Below, in pieces: positions 11,069 to 23,139 of a DNA stretch of 64,000 bases. The translations under genes and the position numbers were made by a program. How positions within the stretch are numbered: position 1 is the first letter of the stretch; each line of letters starts with the position of its first letter. Below the pieces are notes generated by a model. That model worked only from the letters and a program-made list of their open reading frames with translations. It ran no database searches and was not told the origin of the DNA. This stretch comes from Brienomyrus brachyistius (Eukaryota > Chordata > Actinopteri > Osteoglossiformes > Mormyridae), in the NCBI RefSeq assembly GCF_023856365.1, contig NW_026042754.1, positions 1 through 64,000 on the forward strand, written 5' to 3'.

Positions 11069-12900
11069 TTAAATTAACAGAAGACTAACACATACCAACC
11101 TAGCAACATACTGTATGGTGCATAATGAGCAAAAACTGTGCAAACATTGCAGGACAGTGCAAAAAGAGAGGACAACTGACACCAACGAGCACAAACAGCA
11201 CAGTAAACCCAGTACTGAGAAGGCGCAGTTTGGTTGTCCAATGAGGTAGCAATAAAAATAAATAAAAGTAACTGTAAACATGGCGACAATAAGATAAAAA
11301 ATAGTAGTTAAATAATAAAGTGTGTTAATGAGTGTATGTGTGTGTGGTATCAGATTAGTCCCTGAGAGTTCAGTAGTCTGACGGCATGGGGGATAAAGCT
11401 GTTTGAGTCTGGCTGTAAAGGCCCGAATGCTCCGGGACCTATTTCCAGAAGGCAGGAGGGTGAAACGATAATGTGAGGGGTGGGTGGGGTCATCCACAAT
11501 GGTGGTGGCTTTGCGGATGCAGTGTGTGGTGTGAATATCTGTGATGGAGGGGAGAGATATGTTAGGGTTATCTTCTTCTGAAGATGCGCTGGAAACAAAC
11601 CAGTCTCTGAACACAGAACAACGCAGACAGCTGTGATGACGTTTTACTTGCTGCAAGGTGTAGGGAATCCACTTGCAGAGTCTCCGCAGTTTCAGCAAAA
11701 TGATGGTTTATTGAACAGCAAAAATAATACAATGTAATACAGTGTAGAGACACACCGGGTACTGAAAGGCAGCTCAGATACAAATTGAAGACAGTTCTTC
11801 ACCCCCCTTTATACCCAAAAAGGCCCTCCCCACCAAGGTGTTGTGTGTAGGTGTTGTGAGTGAATTTACATATAAAGAGTGACCCCCTGGAGTGTGAGGA
11901 TCCTGAGACAGGGACGGGACAGGACAGGGTGGAGACTTTTATGATCATTGTAATTCAATTCTTATCACCTTATCTTATCCTTATCACCATAGTGGTGCCA
12001 ACTGGAACCCCCATTCTCTCCCTGGCTTCCCCCATGATCATAAATTCCTAACATTGTCTGCATTCAAATGATCAACCAAGAACCTTGGGACATTTTTACC
12101 ACTTTTCCTTACAAAGGGAAGCCCGGTCCTGACCTCGAGGTGTCAGCCTCTCAGTCGAACTCAGCCAACTTCGAAAGAGTAACTCCCCTCGCAGTGTCTT
12201 TTATTGAGGTACACAAACAGGATATGCAACTGACATTGAACATTGTTTGTCACCATATATGGGGTGGAAATATTCAAGCGACAGTTCTTGAGACGTGTTA
12301 TTGCTCAATTAAGATCAAGCTGCGGCAGGGTGTTGTTTCTAAGCGTCTAGCAAAATGATGATAAAAAAAGTACATATTTCTCTAACACGATACTCCCAAT
12401 GATTTTCTCACCTGTCATCACTATCTGTTGTAGGGACTTGTGATCTGAGGCGACACAGTTCTCAAAGCAGACCGTGATGCAGCTGCTCAGGGTGCTTTCA
12501 ACAGTTCCCCAATAGAGTGTGAGAATGGGAGATGGGCTTTTCTGAGCTTCCGTGGAGAGTAGAGGTGCTGCTGTGCTTTCCTTACTATGGAGCTGATGTT
12601 GAAGGACCTGGTGAGATTCTCCGCCAGATGGACAACAAGGAATCTGGTACTCTCTACGATCTCCACAGATGAGCCATCGATGTGCAGCAGAGAGTGGTCA
12701 CTCTGTGTTTTGTGTTCTTCTAACGTCAACAACCATCTCTTTGGTCAACATTCAGAGACAGGTTGTTGGCTCTGCAGCAGTCCGATAGTCATCACACTTC
12801 CTCTTTGTATGCTGAGTCACCGTTTTTATTGATGAGACCCACAACAGTCTTGTCATCTGCCTGATGTTGATGATGGAATTCGAAATGTGCATTGCTGCTC
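11069..12900 (-). mobile_element. LINE ORF2 3' half, split by a solo LTR
   Basis: The - strand at 12732-12430 reads like a LINE RT/thumb region (RFLVVHLAENLT, SSIVRKAQQHLYSPRKLRKA). After the LTR, 11555-11360 continues with LPSITDIHTTHCIRKAT and FTLLPSGNRSRSIRA, the usual ORF2 C-terminus of fish LINEs. 11069-11350 is its 3' UTR. It contains frame shifts and an inserted LTR. Confidence 0.7.
11560..12387 (-). mobile_element. Solo LTR (828 bp) inserted in a LINE
   Basis: On the - strand it begins TGTTAG and ends CTAACA. It has a TATAAA box near 11815 in 'gggtataaaggg' and AATAAA near 11713, in the right order for U3-R-U5. Flanks are TATCG and TATCT, a 5-bp target duplication with one change. 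No internal coding region is present, so recombination between two LTRs is inferred. The retroelement class is not resolved. Confidence 0.72.
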
Positions 12901-12959
12901 AGTTGTGAGTCATCGGAGTTAACAGCAGTGGGCTGAGCATAAAGTCCTGGGTTCCTGCT

Positions 12960-13495
12960 ACAGCGTCTGAGCAGTTGCCTTCGTCGCCCATAGCTCCTGC
13001 GCAGCCCGAGCAGCCGCCTCCGCTGCCCCCTGCGGCCCCAGAGCCCGAGCAGCCGCCGCCTGCTTTGCCCGTAGCTCCTGAGCAGCCGCCTCCGCTGCCC
13101 CCTGCGGCCCCAGAGCCCACGCCCGAGGCGCTCCCTCCGCCTCAAATGACTGTGCCCCCTGGGGCTCTTGTTCCTGGCCCCACTCCTGTCCCTGACCCAG
13201 CTCCAGACTTTCCTGCCCTAGTCCCCGAGGAGGTCCCGGACAGTCTGACCACCGTGTGTGCCACGCCCCCTGATTATCCACGTGTGCTTCCCTGATCGTA
13301 CCCAGCTGTGTCCGATTATTTTCAATCAGTCCTGTCTATTTGAGTTCATGTCTTACTAGAGTTCAGTGTCCGTCATTGAAGTCCGTCTGCGTGAGATGTT
13401 TCCTGCACCCCGTGTTCCTAATAAATCCCCATATCCTGCCTGCCTTGCCTGTTTCCTGCCCGTCCGCCGCTCCCGTTAAATGGCGATCGTGACAC
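12960..13495 (+). mobile_element. Proline-rich repeated element, copy 1 (3' end)
   Basis: A 106-codon frame (12975-13295) is dominated by Pro/Ala/Glu (PEQPPPLPPAAPEP) and ends in CATPPDYPRVLP-stop. The same C-terminus and a related 3' UTR recur at 33.5-34.8 kb, so this is a dispersed element, not a host gene. 'taataaatcc' near 13421 may be its poly(A) signal. The protein type is unknown; the 5' end is truncated. Confidence 0.6.
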
Positions 13496-13879
13496 AAGGC
13501 ACACGCACATCAAGTACCAATGCAGCAAATACAGATGAACAATTTAGGAGGAATACTAGTCAAAGGAAGGAAGAAAAGCAGCCCACCCTATCTCATGGTC
13601 ACGGACACAAACATCAGGGAGTGTTATGAAGAAGACATCACACTTAACACCATTGGTTTTATGCAGTGAATTACACCAGAGAGAGTTTTTACATTCTAGC
13701 TGTGTTACGTAACATTCCTCAGCCTTCAGGTTTTTTCCACACAATGCACGACATGCAGGGGTGCCAAACAAAACAGCGGAACTGCAGTGTAGCCAATTAT
13801 TTGTTTCAGTAGTTTTAAGAAAACTAGAACATAAAATGTTTGTTTTACTTAGTCCACAAAAGAGTTTTTACCTATCTTA

Positions 13880-15410
13880 GTGTATTTTACATCACATACA
13901 CTCTCGGTCCGTTGTGGAGTCCATCCCACTGTAGTTGGAGAATGCTGCCATCAGTCGCTTGGTGTAGCACTCGCAGGATTTACCAGGCTCCTGTTTAAAC
14001 TGATGCATCATGCCCCAGTCCATGCGCAGGAGGACCAGTCTCTGAAGGGCTGTCGCATGGTGAGGCCTGTTCTGCCTGGGGTCCAGCAGGTCACTGGCAA
14101 TGTCCTTCAACTCACAGTGGGCTTGCGTTCATAGTGGGGTACCGCAGGGTTCGATTTTAGGACCACTATTGTTCCTAATTTACATAAATGATATGGATAC
14201 CAATATATACAGTAAACTGGTGAAATTTGCAGATGACACCAAGGTGGGTGGTGTAGCAGATACTGAATTAGTGGCTCAGCAGCTACAGCGGGATCTTGAT
14301 TTAATTAGTGACTGGGCCGATACCTGGCAGATGAAATTTAACGTCGATAAATATAAGGTACTCCATCTAGGGAGCAGAAATATAAAGTACAGGTATTTCA
14401 TGGGTGTCACTGAAATAAAGGTAGCTGATCATGAGAAAGACCTTGGTGTGTATGTTGATGCTTCCATGTCCCATTCTCGCCAGTGTGGGGAAGCAATAAA
14501 AAAGGCCAATAGGATGTTGGGGTATATCTCCAGGTGTGTGGAGTTTAAGTCAAGGGAGGTAATGCTAAGATTATACAATTCCTTGGTGAGACCTCACCTA
14601 GAATATTGTGTGCAGGTTTGGTCACCATATCTTAAAAAGGACATTGTGGCCTTAGAAAAGGTGCAGCGTAGGGCCACAAAAATGATTCCTGGTCTTAGAG
14701 GAATGTCATACGAGGAACGGTTACTTGAGCTAAATCTGTTCAGTCTCAAGCAAAGGAGATTGAGGGGGGACATGATCCAGGTATATAAGATTCTAACAGG
14801 TTTGGATGCTGTTCAACCAAATAGTTACTTCAGCATTAGTTTAAATACACGAACTCGTGGCCATAGGTGGAAATTAGCGGGAGAACATTTCAAGCTGGAT
14901 TTAAGGAAGCACTTCTTTACGCAGCGTGTAGAGTATGGAATAGTCTTCCTGATAATGTAGTGCAAGCTGAATCCTTGGGTTCCTTTAAATCAGAGCTAGA
15001 TAAGATTTTAACGACTCTGAGCTATTAGTTTAGTTCTCCCCAAGCGAGCTTGATGGGCCGAATGGCCTCGTCTCGTTTGTATAGTTCTTATGTTCTTATG
15101 TTCAACTCCTTCATCTACAGTGTCAGATGAGCAAACCTTATCTCCCCCTTGAGGATTTGGACATACCAACATAGGGGCAAGAATTTCTGCTACCTCGTCC
15201 TGCTGCCTGAGTGTTTCGCCACGGCACTTCTTCACCGAGAAGGAGGTAGAGTCGGGTGCTGAATGGTTATGATCCTCGTCTGCAGGGGGGAGAGGGGAAG
15301 GGGCAGGGGAACCACTGGCTACTCCTCCCTCGGTGGCATAAGGAGGAAGCTGCTGTTTGGGCAGCAATGCTTGGGCAGGAGCCACACAGTTTATTTCTGG
15401 GTATCTAATT
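13880..15410 (-). mobile_element. Gag-like relic interrupted by a LINE
   Basis: The - strand at 14110-13890 reads SDLLDPRQNR, FKQEPGKSCECYTKRLMAAF and NYSGM, resembling a retroelement capsid (Gag) segment. 15385-15110 reads a Pro/Ala-rich stretch that could lie upstream of it. The two parts are separated by the LINE at 14114-15100. The family call rests on general resemblance only. 13500-13880 is unassigned. Confidence 0.35.
14114..15100 (+). mobile_element. CR1-like LINE, reverse-transcriptase 3' half
   Basis: The frame at 14100-14960 encodes an RT palm and thumb: GVPQGSILGPLLFLIYINDM, then FADDTK (the catalytic DD pair), KVLHLGSR, EKDLGVYVD, SLVRPHLEYCVQVW and LEKVQRRATKMI. It ends with two tandem TTCTTATG units, a CR1-type 3' tail. 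The direct repeat 'ttcaactc' flanks it at 14106-14113 and 15101-15108. The 5' half of ORF2 is missing, and the C-terminus shifts frame near 14930. A 5'-truncated, dead insertion. Confidence 0.85.
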
Positions 15411-15419
15411 AGCGGACAC

Positions 15420-16500
15420 CATTAGGTCCCTTCAGGGGCTCCACAGACAAACTCATTGACAAAATAGAATTGTCACAGAAAAATTCTTTGTCACATGCTC
15501 AGTCGACATGGACTGTGTGCTATTTACATATTTTTGGCACAAACGAAATCTCATATGCATATCGATGTATCTTTCGCACAAGTGGACCTCCATCACTTTA
15601 AAGAGGGTAAACTCTGATCAGGAAATTTACGACGTCAGAATAAAGGGTTTTTTTAACAGAAGTAACTGACATGCCCTAATAAGGAAATGCATACAATCAG
15701 AATACAATATCTGTGGTTTTTAACAGTGGTAACAATCTGATAATGAAAGGAATCAGATCAACATTTCTATAGCATGTAACAGAGCTTGCTCCCCTCCAGA
15801 ACTCATTGTTCCAGTAGTTATCTGAAATCATCTGCAGGAGCTATTCTTTTATTTGTATATTAAGCATAATTATTCATGAATATTATTGATTATGTTTATT
15901 TGTTTAATGTTTTTATTTATTCGTATTTATTGTTTATAATATAATGTTATATAGTATTGCAACACTTGAAACGAGAGGTACTTGCCTGCCTTAGTGATAT
16001 TTACTATTGTCTAAGTGTATTCCCACCTGTAGGAGGCAGCAATGGTTGTTATTAAAGGTGCTGAGATTACGCGGCTCAGGGCTGAAGGTGCAAAGTGAAA
16101 CAGTCATTGACCGTATTTGCCATGTGTGATGGTGTCTGCATATCGGCCCTTTTGCGCCAAACAAACCAGTTCAAAGTACTGTGTGTTAAAATATCATATG
16201 AATAAATCCTCTCAAGAACTAAACTCAATATCGTATCCTCATCATTCAACGCGTCTGACTTTTGCACCTCTTACCACAAGGCAGTGGATTACATGGGGAA
16301 ATTACAAACAAGGAGAATTTAATCTGTTTTTCCTCTACATTGTCGTTATTCAGAATATTACAGACTATGAACAAAAACGGACAATGTAAGAAAATAAAAA
16401 AATGTGTATGACAGAAAGCTAGAGTATTTTTGCAATGGTGAGCACTAGCTGGTTTATGTACTAGCTCACACTCAAGAAACAGCATAAATGCTACTCATAC
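15420..16500. other. AT-rich intergenic region, nothing recognised
   Basis: No coding exon, RNA gene or repeat family could be identified in this stretch. Confidence 0.4.
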
Positions 16501-16504
16501 ACAG

Positions 16505-16735
16505 TTGGGGGGCAGGGGTCAGTCCTTGTGCCTGTAATGAGGTCACCAGTTGAAACTAACCCAGCCTCAGCACGTCTGTGGGTCCTTGAGCAAGGCCCTT
16601 AACCCCCAGCTCCCTGGGCGCCCCAACAGGTAGCTGCACTTCGCGGACAACTTACTCCACAAAGAGTAAGTTGAGGGAGACATAAAAAACACAATTTCCC
16701 CACGGGGATTAATAAAGTCCATCCATCTATGGAAT
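16505..16735 (+). mobile_element. tRNA-derived SINE
   Basis: Contains a degenerate box B ('ggtcaccagttgaaac'), the typical fish SINE phrase 'ccttgagcaaggcccttaac', and a tail with 'ggggattaataaag'. Related to the fragment at 1-143. Confidence 0.65.
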
Positions 16736-17184
16736 ATTATTTAGCACTATATAACGCAGAATATAAGAATTACGATTTTATAAAAAGTATGCCAAATATC
16801 CATGATATAATCATTACAATGTAAACATTATAATGTAATCAACACAATGGAACCAACTGAGTATGTATTTGCACCTTTTGTTAGTCTGAGTTTCTGTTAG
16901 CTACTTTGTTAGTCCTGAATCTATGAATATTCACATTTTTATCGCGTATATTTTATCACTATGTAAAAGGACAAATATATTATCAACCTTTTAGTGAGAC
17001 AATGTGTAAACGGCTGAAACTACCAAGGTTTACTACTGAAGGAAGGGATTCACCTGAGTTCACCAAAAGTTCATGGCTGAGTATTTTTAAAAAACCAAGT
17101 GGAGCTGCTCGCGCCACTATTATGTTCAACCGAGAGGCCAAACGGTAAAAGAAATGACTGTCAAACTTATCACCTAGGGGTAAA

Positions 17185-17685
17185 TATAAATCTATACAAA
17201 TATCACCTGCATGCACATTACTTCTTTTACAATAACCAACTCCTGATCCATACTGTTAGTCGTGAAAAAAATAACTATTGTGTACATAGAGGCCCTGTGT
17301 AAAAAGATAACTGCCAAGGAAAAGATCAAAAACATTTATTTCAAGGATTCAAAGTTTTTATGGTCATGTACAGTGTAAAGTGCAGTTCTTATTTGATTAA
17401 CTTGAATGTCTTCACAGACAAGACGATTAAACAAATAAAGCAGCGCAACATTACAGTAACTAACAACAAACAAAGCTCACGAGTACTATTACAATATTCA
17501 TATCATTTATTTAAATTTAATTTTACCAAGTAAATTAATTGAAAAGCAGTTACCGCTTTACCTGCTTCTCGGGAGAAATAGCAGATATACAAACGTCATG
17601 TATGTAACTAAAATCTTAAGCCAATAAGGGCAAAGTTGTGTCGTAATGGAGGCGGATCCAGCCTGTGCAGCCTGCTAAGAGGTGC
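17185..17685. repeat. Dispersed repeat A, copy 1
   Basis: About 490 bp (from 'taaatctatacaaatatcac' to 'ggaggcggatccag') recurs in the same orientation at 44763-45255 with scattered substitutions and small indels. No coding content or clear termini; class unknown. Confidence 0.8.
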
Positions 17686-17689
17686 TGCC

Positions 17690-18620
17690 TGATGTGTCTT
17701 GCTCTCGCGGAGTTTTGGTACCATGTGACATGGTGACGTAATGCAACGGGCGATAAAAAATATAACCATGATGCATTGCGTCAGGACCAGAATGCATTGC
17801 TTTAAGCTAGCGCTGTATGTGGGTGCATGAAGTGGAAAGCACCCAATAATAAACATAACATTTTTTTAAAAATGTTTTCTTCACCGGTGCAGTGAATTTA
17901 AATAAAGAGCTATGATGGTGCTGCAAATGGCTTTGCATAGTAGTTAGTAGTAGCATTAGCCGCTGTGTGCGGCATTAGCTTTCTACAGTCCTTACAGATG
18001 GTTCGTGTTTTGTCTGTCTCCCTTTCGCCATTTATATTTTCCGCCGGGCACCCGAAATGCTGACACACAAAAGATTCAAAAGTGTCTGGGGTATCTACTA
18101 TAGTAATTTAGTCAGATGCCGACATATTTACAGCAGCTCATTTGCAGCGCATTCGTGAAACGGCTTTTCGCTCCAACGAGAAATCTCGTCATGTTGTAAT
18201 ATCGCGAGATCTCGTGACACGCGTTTCACTCCCACTTCTTAGTAACAGTCATGATTTGATAAAGTGACAACCTGCGTAATAATTGGTAATACATAGAGTT
18301 TGCTATTGTTCAGGCTAGCAGACTGTTATGGCTTGAGGTTAATGGTGCCTGTTACTTGTGAATTTTCACATTTGCAGGGATCTTCTGCCTCGTGAACGTG
18401 AAACGGGTAATTATGCTAAAAGAAGAAAAAAGCAGAACTGCAATGTGTGTAAGGCTGGTGCTGATTTTTCAGTCTGAACACAGTAAAATTTATACAAATT
18501 ACCTGTATTCAAACTTGTATTCTTTATATAGTTTGGTTAATTACTATTTAAAAGTTTTATCTGCGCTCCATTGTATAACTTATATTGGAGACTTGTATGT
18601 ACTTTTCGATTGGAAATGGT
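17690..18620. other. Intergenic, no gene seen
   Basis: Includes a short CpG-containing palindrome-like stretch near 18203 ('tcgcgagatctcg') but no coding exon or recognised repeat. Confidence 0.35.
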
Positions 18621-18630
18621 TAGCTGTATA

Positions 18631-18774
18631 CAGGGGCGCCGCTAAGGGGGGGAAAGTTGGGACAATTCTAAGGGCCCACGCCCTTTAGGGGCCCCCAGAG
18701 ATCTGAATGGGTGTGATAGGGGGGCCCAACCTCATATTTTGTCATAGGGCCCAAAATTGCTAGCGGCGCCCCTG
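18631..18774. mobile_element. 144-bp hAT MITE
   Basis: Perfect 14-bp terminal inverted repeats (CAGGGGCGCCGCTA and its complement) flanked by an exact 8-bp target duplication 'gctgtata' at 18623-18630 and 18775-18782. An 8-bp duplication is the hAT signature. No coding capacity. Its termini look unmutated, so insertion may be recent. Confidence 0.92.
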
Positions 18775-18789
18775 GCTGTATATACTTTG

Positions 18790-20625
18790 AATATTTTTAT
18801 GATTAATTTCTTTGTTTATTTAATTTGGCAACAGATCTGCACTTTTAGCAGTATTGCTGTCAATTTTTGTGAAAGTTGTTACTAAATAAAACAAAAGAAG
18901 CAGACTTGTGTAAATCCTATATTGGTCGTGTATTCTTCCTGTAGCGTAGTGACAGCTTTTTGTACGGAAGCCGTGAACGGCTGTGCTTGCAAATATATTT
19001 TCTTCTGAATAATTAGAAGGATAAGCATATTTTGTCGCCGCCGCGAGATAGTCATGCCATACACAGCTCTGCTCGTTTTTGTACTGTAACCGTGTTACTT
19101 AATTTGCGAATCCATGAATTTAACGTTGACATTAAGTCAACATTGACATTGACAACGTTGACATTAAGTGTTGCACCTATCTAGTGTTTTACCGTGAAGG
19201 GCATGTTATATCTTGTCTCTAAGTCGCACTATGGTCCAGGGGAATGCTATGTCATATTAGAACATGTGTCGATGATGTGGCAATATAAATATTTTAGAAT
19301 ACTGTCAGTTTTAGTTTCAGAAATCCATCATTTGAGAAAAAAGGCCAGTCACGACAAATATATATGGAATATAACAACAGAGGTTAGCTGTATTTGTTTA
19401 AGTGTAAAGATGCACATAGAAACATGCATGAGCTCATCTGAGAATAAACTGAATGCAATGAAGATTTGTGACTCCTGCTGGAAAATGCGAATAGTGGCAG
19501 GGTCTTCAAGCAGTACATTTGTCTGAGAGTCAGTTAATATTAGGAAAGGCACCGTTTTTTTTTCAATGGCGCTAATTATCAAGAAGGAAATGGAGTACCC
19601 CAGTACCTGGTTTACGGGCACTGGAAGCTCCAGTATCAGTCAGACTTTCATGTAAGTATATGTGTGTTTAATGACTTGTGCATGTTTCATCTTTACCAGG
19701 GGCAGAGGGGAAACTCAATAAATAGCCTTCTCTCACACTTCCAGGCCTGCAGAACTGAGCATGTCCCCTGGTTTTGTGCATATGTCTGTAGGCTTTGAGT
19801 TTTTCCTATGGGGGCTTCAATTTCCTCCCAGAGTACAAATACGTGCAGATCAGTTGCATTGGGGAGTCCATACTGTGATGCTGAGTGGGTGTAGGAGGAG
19901 ATTGAGAGATGAAACTCCGGATGATTTACTCCCTCGGCTAACTAACCAGAACAGGATCGTACCAATACCAAAATGATAAGTTTATAAATGTTTTTCACTA
20001 CCCTGATTCATTCAGTTATTTCTGTTTGTTAATTCCATCCCCCAAGCAAATACATAAATAAACAAACAAATATTCAGGGGGAATGTGTCATAGGTGATAG
20101 AATCAGTGGATGAATCTAAAGAAAAAAAGTAATGATTTCTTTCTCTCCAAAACACAATGCACAAAACTCTTAAGTTAGGTAAGACATTGAAATTTTATGA
20201 CAGTAGCATGATGCAGAGGAACAACAGAAGGAAAAATCTAACTAAACCTGAGTCAACTAGGACTAATTACACTAAATTAAGTGGAACACACAAAATACCT
20301 AAAACAACTTAATAAACAAGCAAGAAATATTACATTTGATTAACTATACTGATGCCTGAGGGAAGTTCTTGTGCATAATGCAGCAAGTATATACAGCTGC
20401 AGAGACACTACACATAGTGCAAATAAATTAAAAAGTATACAGTACACACACTGATTCCTGAAAAATCTAAATACCATGGAATACTAATGAAATACTGATG
20501 ATGATGATAATAATAGAAATAATAATGAATTAGTTTAGGGTATTATGCAATTGACATGTACAATTAAAAAAGAAATTGCACCAGACATTTCCTGTGGCAA
20601 AGAAGGGTTGCTTTGTGCCACATTA
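18790..20625. other. Intergenic; one exon-like stretch
   Basis: Mostly AT-rich without identity. At 19562-19652 one frame reads without a stop (GNGVPQYLVYGHWKLQYQS) and is followed by GTAAGT, like an exon with a donor, but no acceptor or family is evident. Confidence 0.3.
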
Positions 20626-20629
20626 CTCA

Positions 20630-20835
20630 AGTCAATTCACTTTATTTTGTATAGTACATTTTCATAGCCTTACATTGTCTCAAAGCACTTTACTTTGTCC
20701 CTGCCCAATTGTCCCAGTGAGCAAGATCTAGCCTGAAAAATTAGAAAGCGACATTGGCAAGGATAAACTCAGTCATAGTAAGAAACCTTTGGAGGAACCA
20801 GAGTGAAAGGGGGAGCCCATCCTCCACAGGTCAGA
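20630..20835 (+). mobile_element. Fish retroposon 3' fragment
   Basis: Holds 'ctcaaagcactttactttg' and 'gtgaaagggggagcccatcc', a common fish interspersed repeat also present at 30.6-30.8 kb. Confidence 0.5.
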
Positions 20836-21212
20836 AGTCACGTTAACAAAGTCCTGATTTATATGGTTTATATGGTTCAATTAGTTAAGTCCGGATGTAA
20901 ATACAGAATAACTGGCAGCAGGGCACACAGGAAAGACGTAAACAGGCAGGAGGGCAGGCAGGAGGGTGGCACAGGCAGGACGTAATGGGCAGGAGGGCGG
21001 GCAGGCAGGGCAGCACAGGCAGCCAGAACTGTTTTGCCACTGCAGTTTGTTTTACAATTTCATCTGCATTTGTTCCCCCAAGGTATAACAGCAGCTAATT
21101 TATGAACATGCTGCTTTTCAGAAAAGAAGTTTAATTTCCAGGAGCATGACCAGTGCATACATTTAGTGTTGATGGTTCTTTGTAAAATGGATGTTCTGTA
21201 CTTTTATTGATC

Positions 21213-21260
21213 TGTCCATCCATCCATCCATCCATCCATCCATCCATCCATCCATCCATT
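21213..21260. repeat. (CATC)n microsatellite
   Basis: About twelve CATC units with one variant, probably the reverse tail of a lost SINE. Confidence 0.9.
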
Positions 21261-21354
21261 CATCCATTTTCTAACTACTTCTGATGAAGTTCCGGGTTAT
21301 GAGGTATCCTGAAGCCCAGGCAATATGGGACAAACACACACATGCACACACATA

Positions 21355-21618
21355 GGGTATACCTATCCTTATGGGGCCCGCTCATTGACTTCTATTGGAT
21401 AAATGCTAACGCTAACTATGACAATCTTAACCCCCACCCTGCCCTAACCATAACCATAAGTAACCAAGCAAAATAAAAGAGGTTTTGCATTTTTAGTTTT
21501 TCCACAGCAGTCACAGATTTTTATAAAATAGAGTTTTCCTGGTTTTCAGTTTCGTGGTCCCCATAAGGGAAAAAAAAAACAGGTATTTATCACGCTATGG
21601 GGTAGGATAGGTATACCC
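21355..21618. mobile_element. MITE with about 15-bp inverted ends
   Basis: Left end 'gggtatacctatcct' is the inverted match of the right end 'aggataggtataccc'. The interior is non-coding with 'gtccccataagg'. No clear target duplication, so the superfamily is open. Confidence 0.6.
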
Positions 21619-21782
21619 GCTCGCACACACACACACAGACATGCACACAAATGGATAGATCACCATAGTTACTATGGATGTCGATCCTGCAATAATGAGA
21701 CAGAACTATCATACTTAACAGGATCATATCCCTAGTTCTACATATGCATAATTATATTTAAAAAAGATCCCACGCACCTAGC

Positions 21783-21945
21783 ACATGAGATGTTTGAACT
21801 TCTGCCCTCTGGTAAACGTTACCGCAGTATGCATTGCAGAACAACCAGATTTAATAAGAGCTTCTAACCCCAAAGCCATCAGAATACTAAATGCTAATGA
21901 ACATACGTTTATGTGAAACCCTACTCTCTCTTACTCTCTGTGCAC
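21783..21945 (+). mobile_element. LINE ORF2 C-terminal scrap
   Basis: Reads HEMFELLPSGKRYRSMHCRTT on the + strand, the same C-terminal motif as in the LINE at 11.4 kb, then a stop. Confidence 0.6.
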
Positions 21946-22014
21946 TTTATTACCACAACTGGTATTAAGTTTACTTTTTATTTATACAGTATAGTGCAAT
22001 AATATAATCACGAT

Positions 22015-22150
22015 TTGTGTGTGAGTGTGCCCTGTGATGGGCTGCCCCCCATCCTGGATTGTTCCCTGCCTCGTGCCCATTCCACATTCCGGGATAGGTT
22101 CCGGACCACCCGCGACCCAGTAGGATAAGCAGTTTGGAAAATGGATGGAT
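22015..22150 (+). mobile_element. 3' half of the GGAT-tailed SINE
   Basis: Matches the 3' half of the SINE at 44052-44413, ending 'aagcagtttggaaaatggat' and GGAT units. The head is missing. Confidence 0.75.
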
Positions 22151-22252
22151 GGATATAACTAACATAAGACAGACATTACACCTAACAAACAATAAACACG
22201 AAATAAAGGAGTGGATACAAAAAAAATGTAATGCAATGACCAGATTTAACAC
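22151..22252. repeat. About 100-bp direct repeat, copy 1
   Basis: From 'tataactaacataagacag' to 'caatgaccagattta'; repeated in the same orientation at 26033-26135. Immediately joined to a LINE scrap on the right. Confidence 0.8.
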
Positions 22253-22372
22253 CTGGATTATGTCCCCCCTTAGTCTCCTTTGCTCGAGGCTAAACAGATT
22301 CAGCTCAGCTAACCTCTCCTCATTAAACATTCCTCTAAGACCAGGAATCATTCTCCCAGCCAAGCAAGCCTG
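22253..22372 (-). mobile_element. CR1-like LINE scrap
   Basis: The - strand reads MIPGLRGMFNEERLAELNLF and SLEQRRLRGDIIQV, matching the LINEs at 14.1 and 27.2 kb. Confidence 0.75.
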
Positions 22373-23139
22373 AGTCCGGCTTCCACTCCCCCGATCCCCA
22401 GCAATGTTAACTTGGAAGGGCGTATTCTGTATGCACAACTGAGACAACCCAGGTGGAGCTTATCGGCTGGCAAAATTGCCTTCAGGTATCACCCACCCTA
22501 GTGAGAGTCCAAGCTAGGGCCGTTCTCAGAACTCACCCTAAACGAAGTCCTGCTCAAAAGTTGTAATGACCGCCTGAGGTACCTGTCAGCCTTGCCCGTA
22601 ATGAGTCAGTGGGTGTAGCCGGGCTGACACGCTTTTGGGCATCCAATTGCTGAGAACTCCCCTTCGGTTCTGACAAACTGTACGATCACAAGCAGTGACA
22701 GCAGAGCCACAGACAAGCTCAACCAACAGAGAGCGAATGGTAAGCACCCAGCACCCGAAGGGCTCAACTGATCACATCCAAACGACTTCCTGATGGGATT
22801 GTGTACGTAACTGGTTTACTGTTGTTAATAGTGGTTGAACTTCTATGCAAGTCCCCTTGTTGGGGGAGATGGAATGAATGAAAGCATAAGGTGAAATAAA
22901 ACCTAAAATAAATCAAAAAGGTTAAACGGGAATCAAACCAAATGAATTGTGTTTCTTATTCAATTGTAAACATCAATTAGTTATGCAACAATAACCTAAT
23001 TGGATGTTAATGTATTGTGATCAAACTGATTTAGTCTGTGAAGTTGATTCCTGCTTTCAGGCAAGAACCTGTGTGTCCAATTATGCGTGTTGTATCACCG
23101 CAGTTGACCACCAGAGACCCAACTCAGATGTTGTTAACC
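22373..23139. other. Unassigned sequence left of the minisatellite
   Basis: No repeat family, exon or RNA gene recognised. Confidence 0.35.

Noticed and set aside
12792..13145. Arg-rich and Gly-rich - strand frames
   Set aside because: Shadows of the proline-rich repeat on the + strand.
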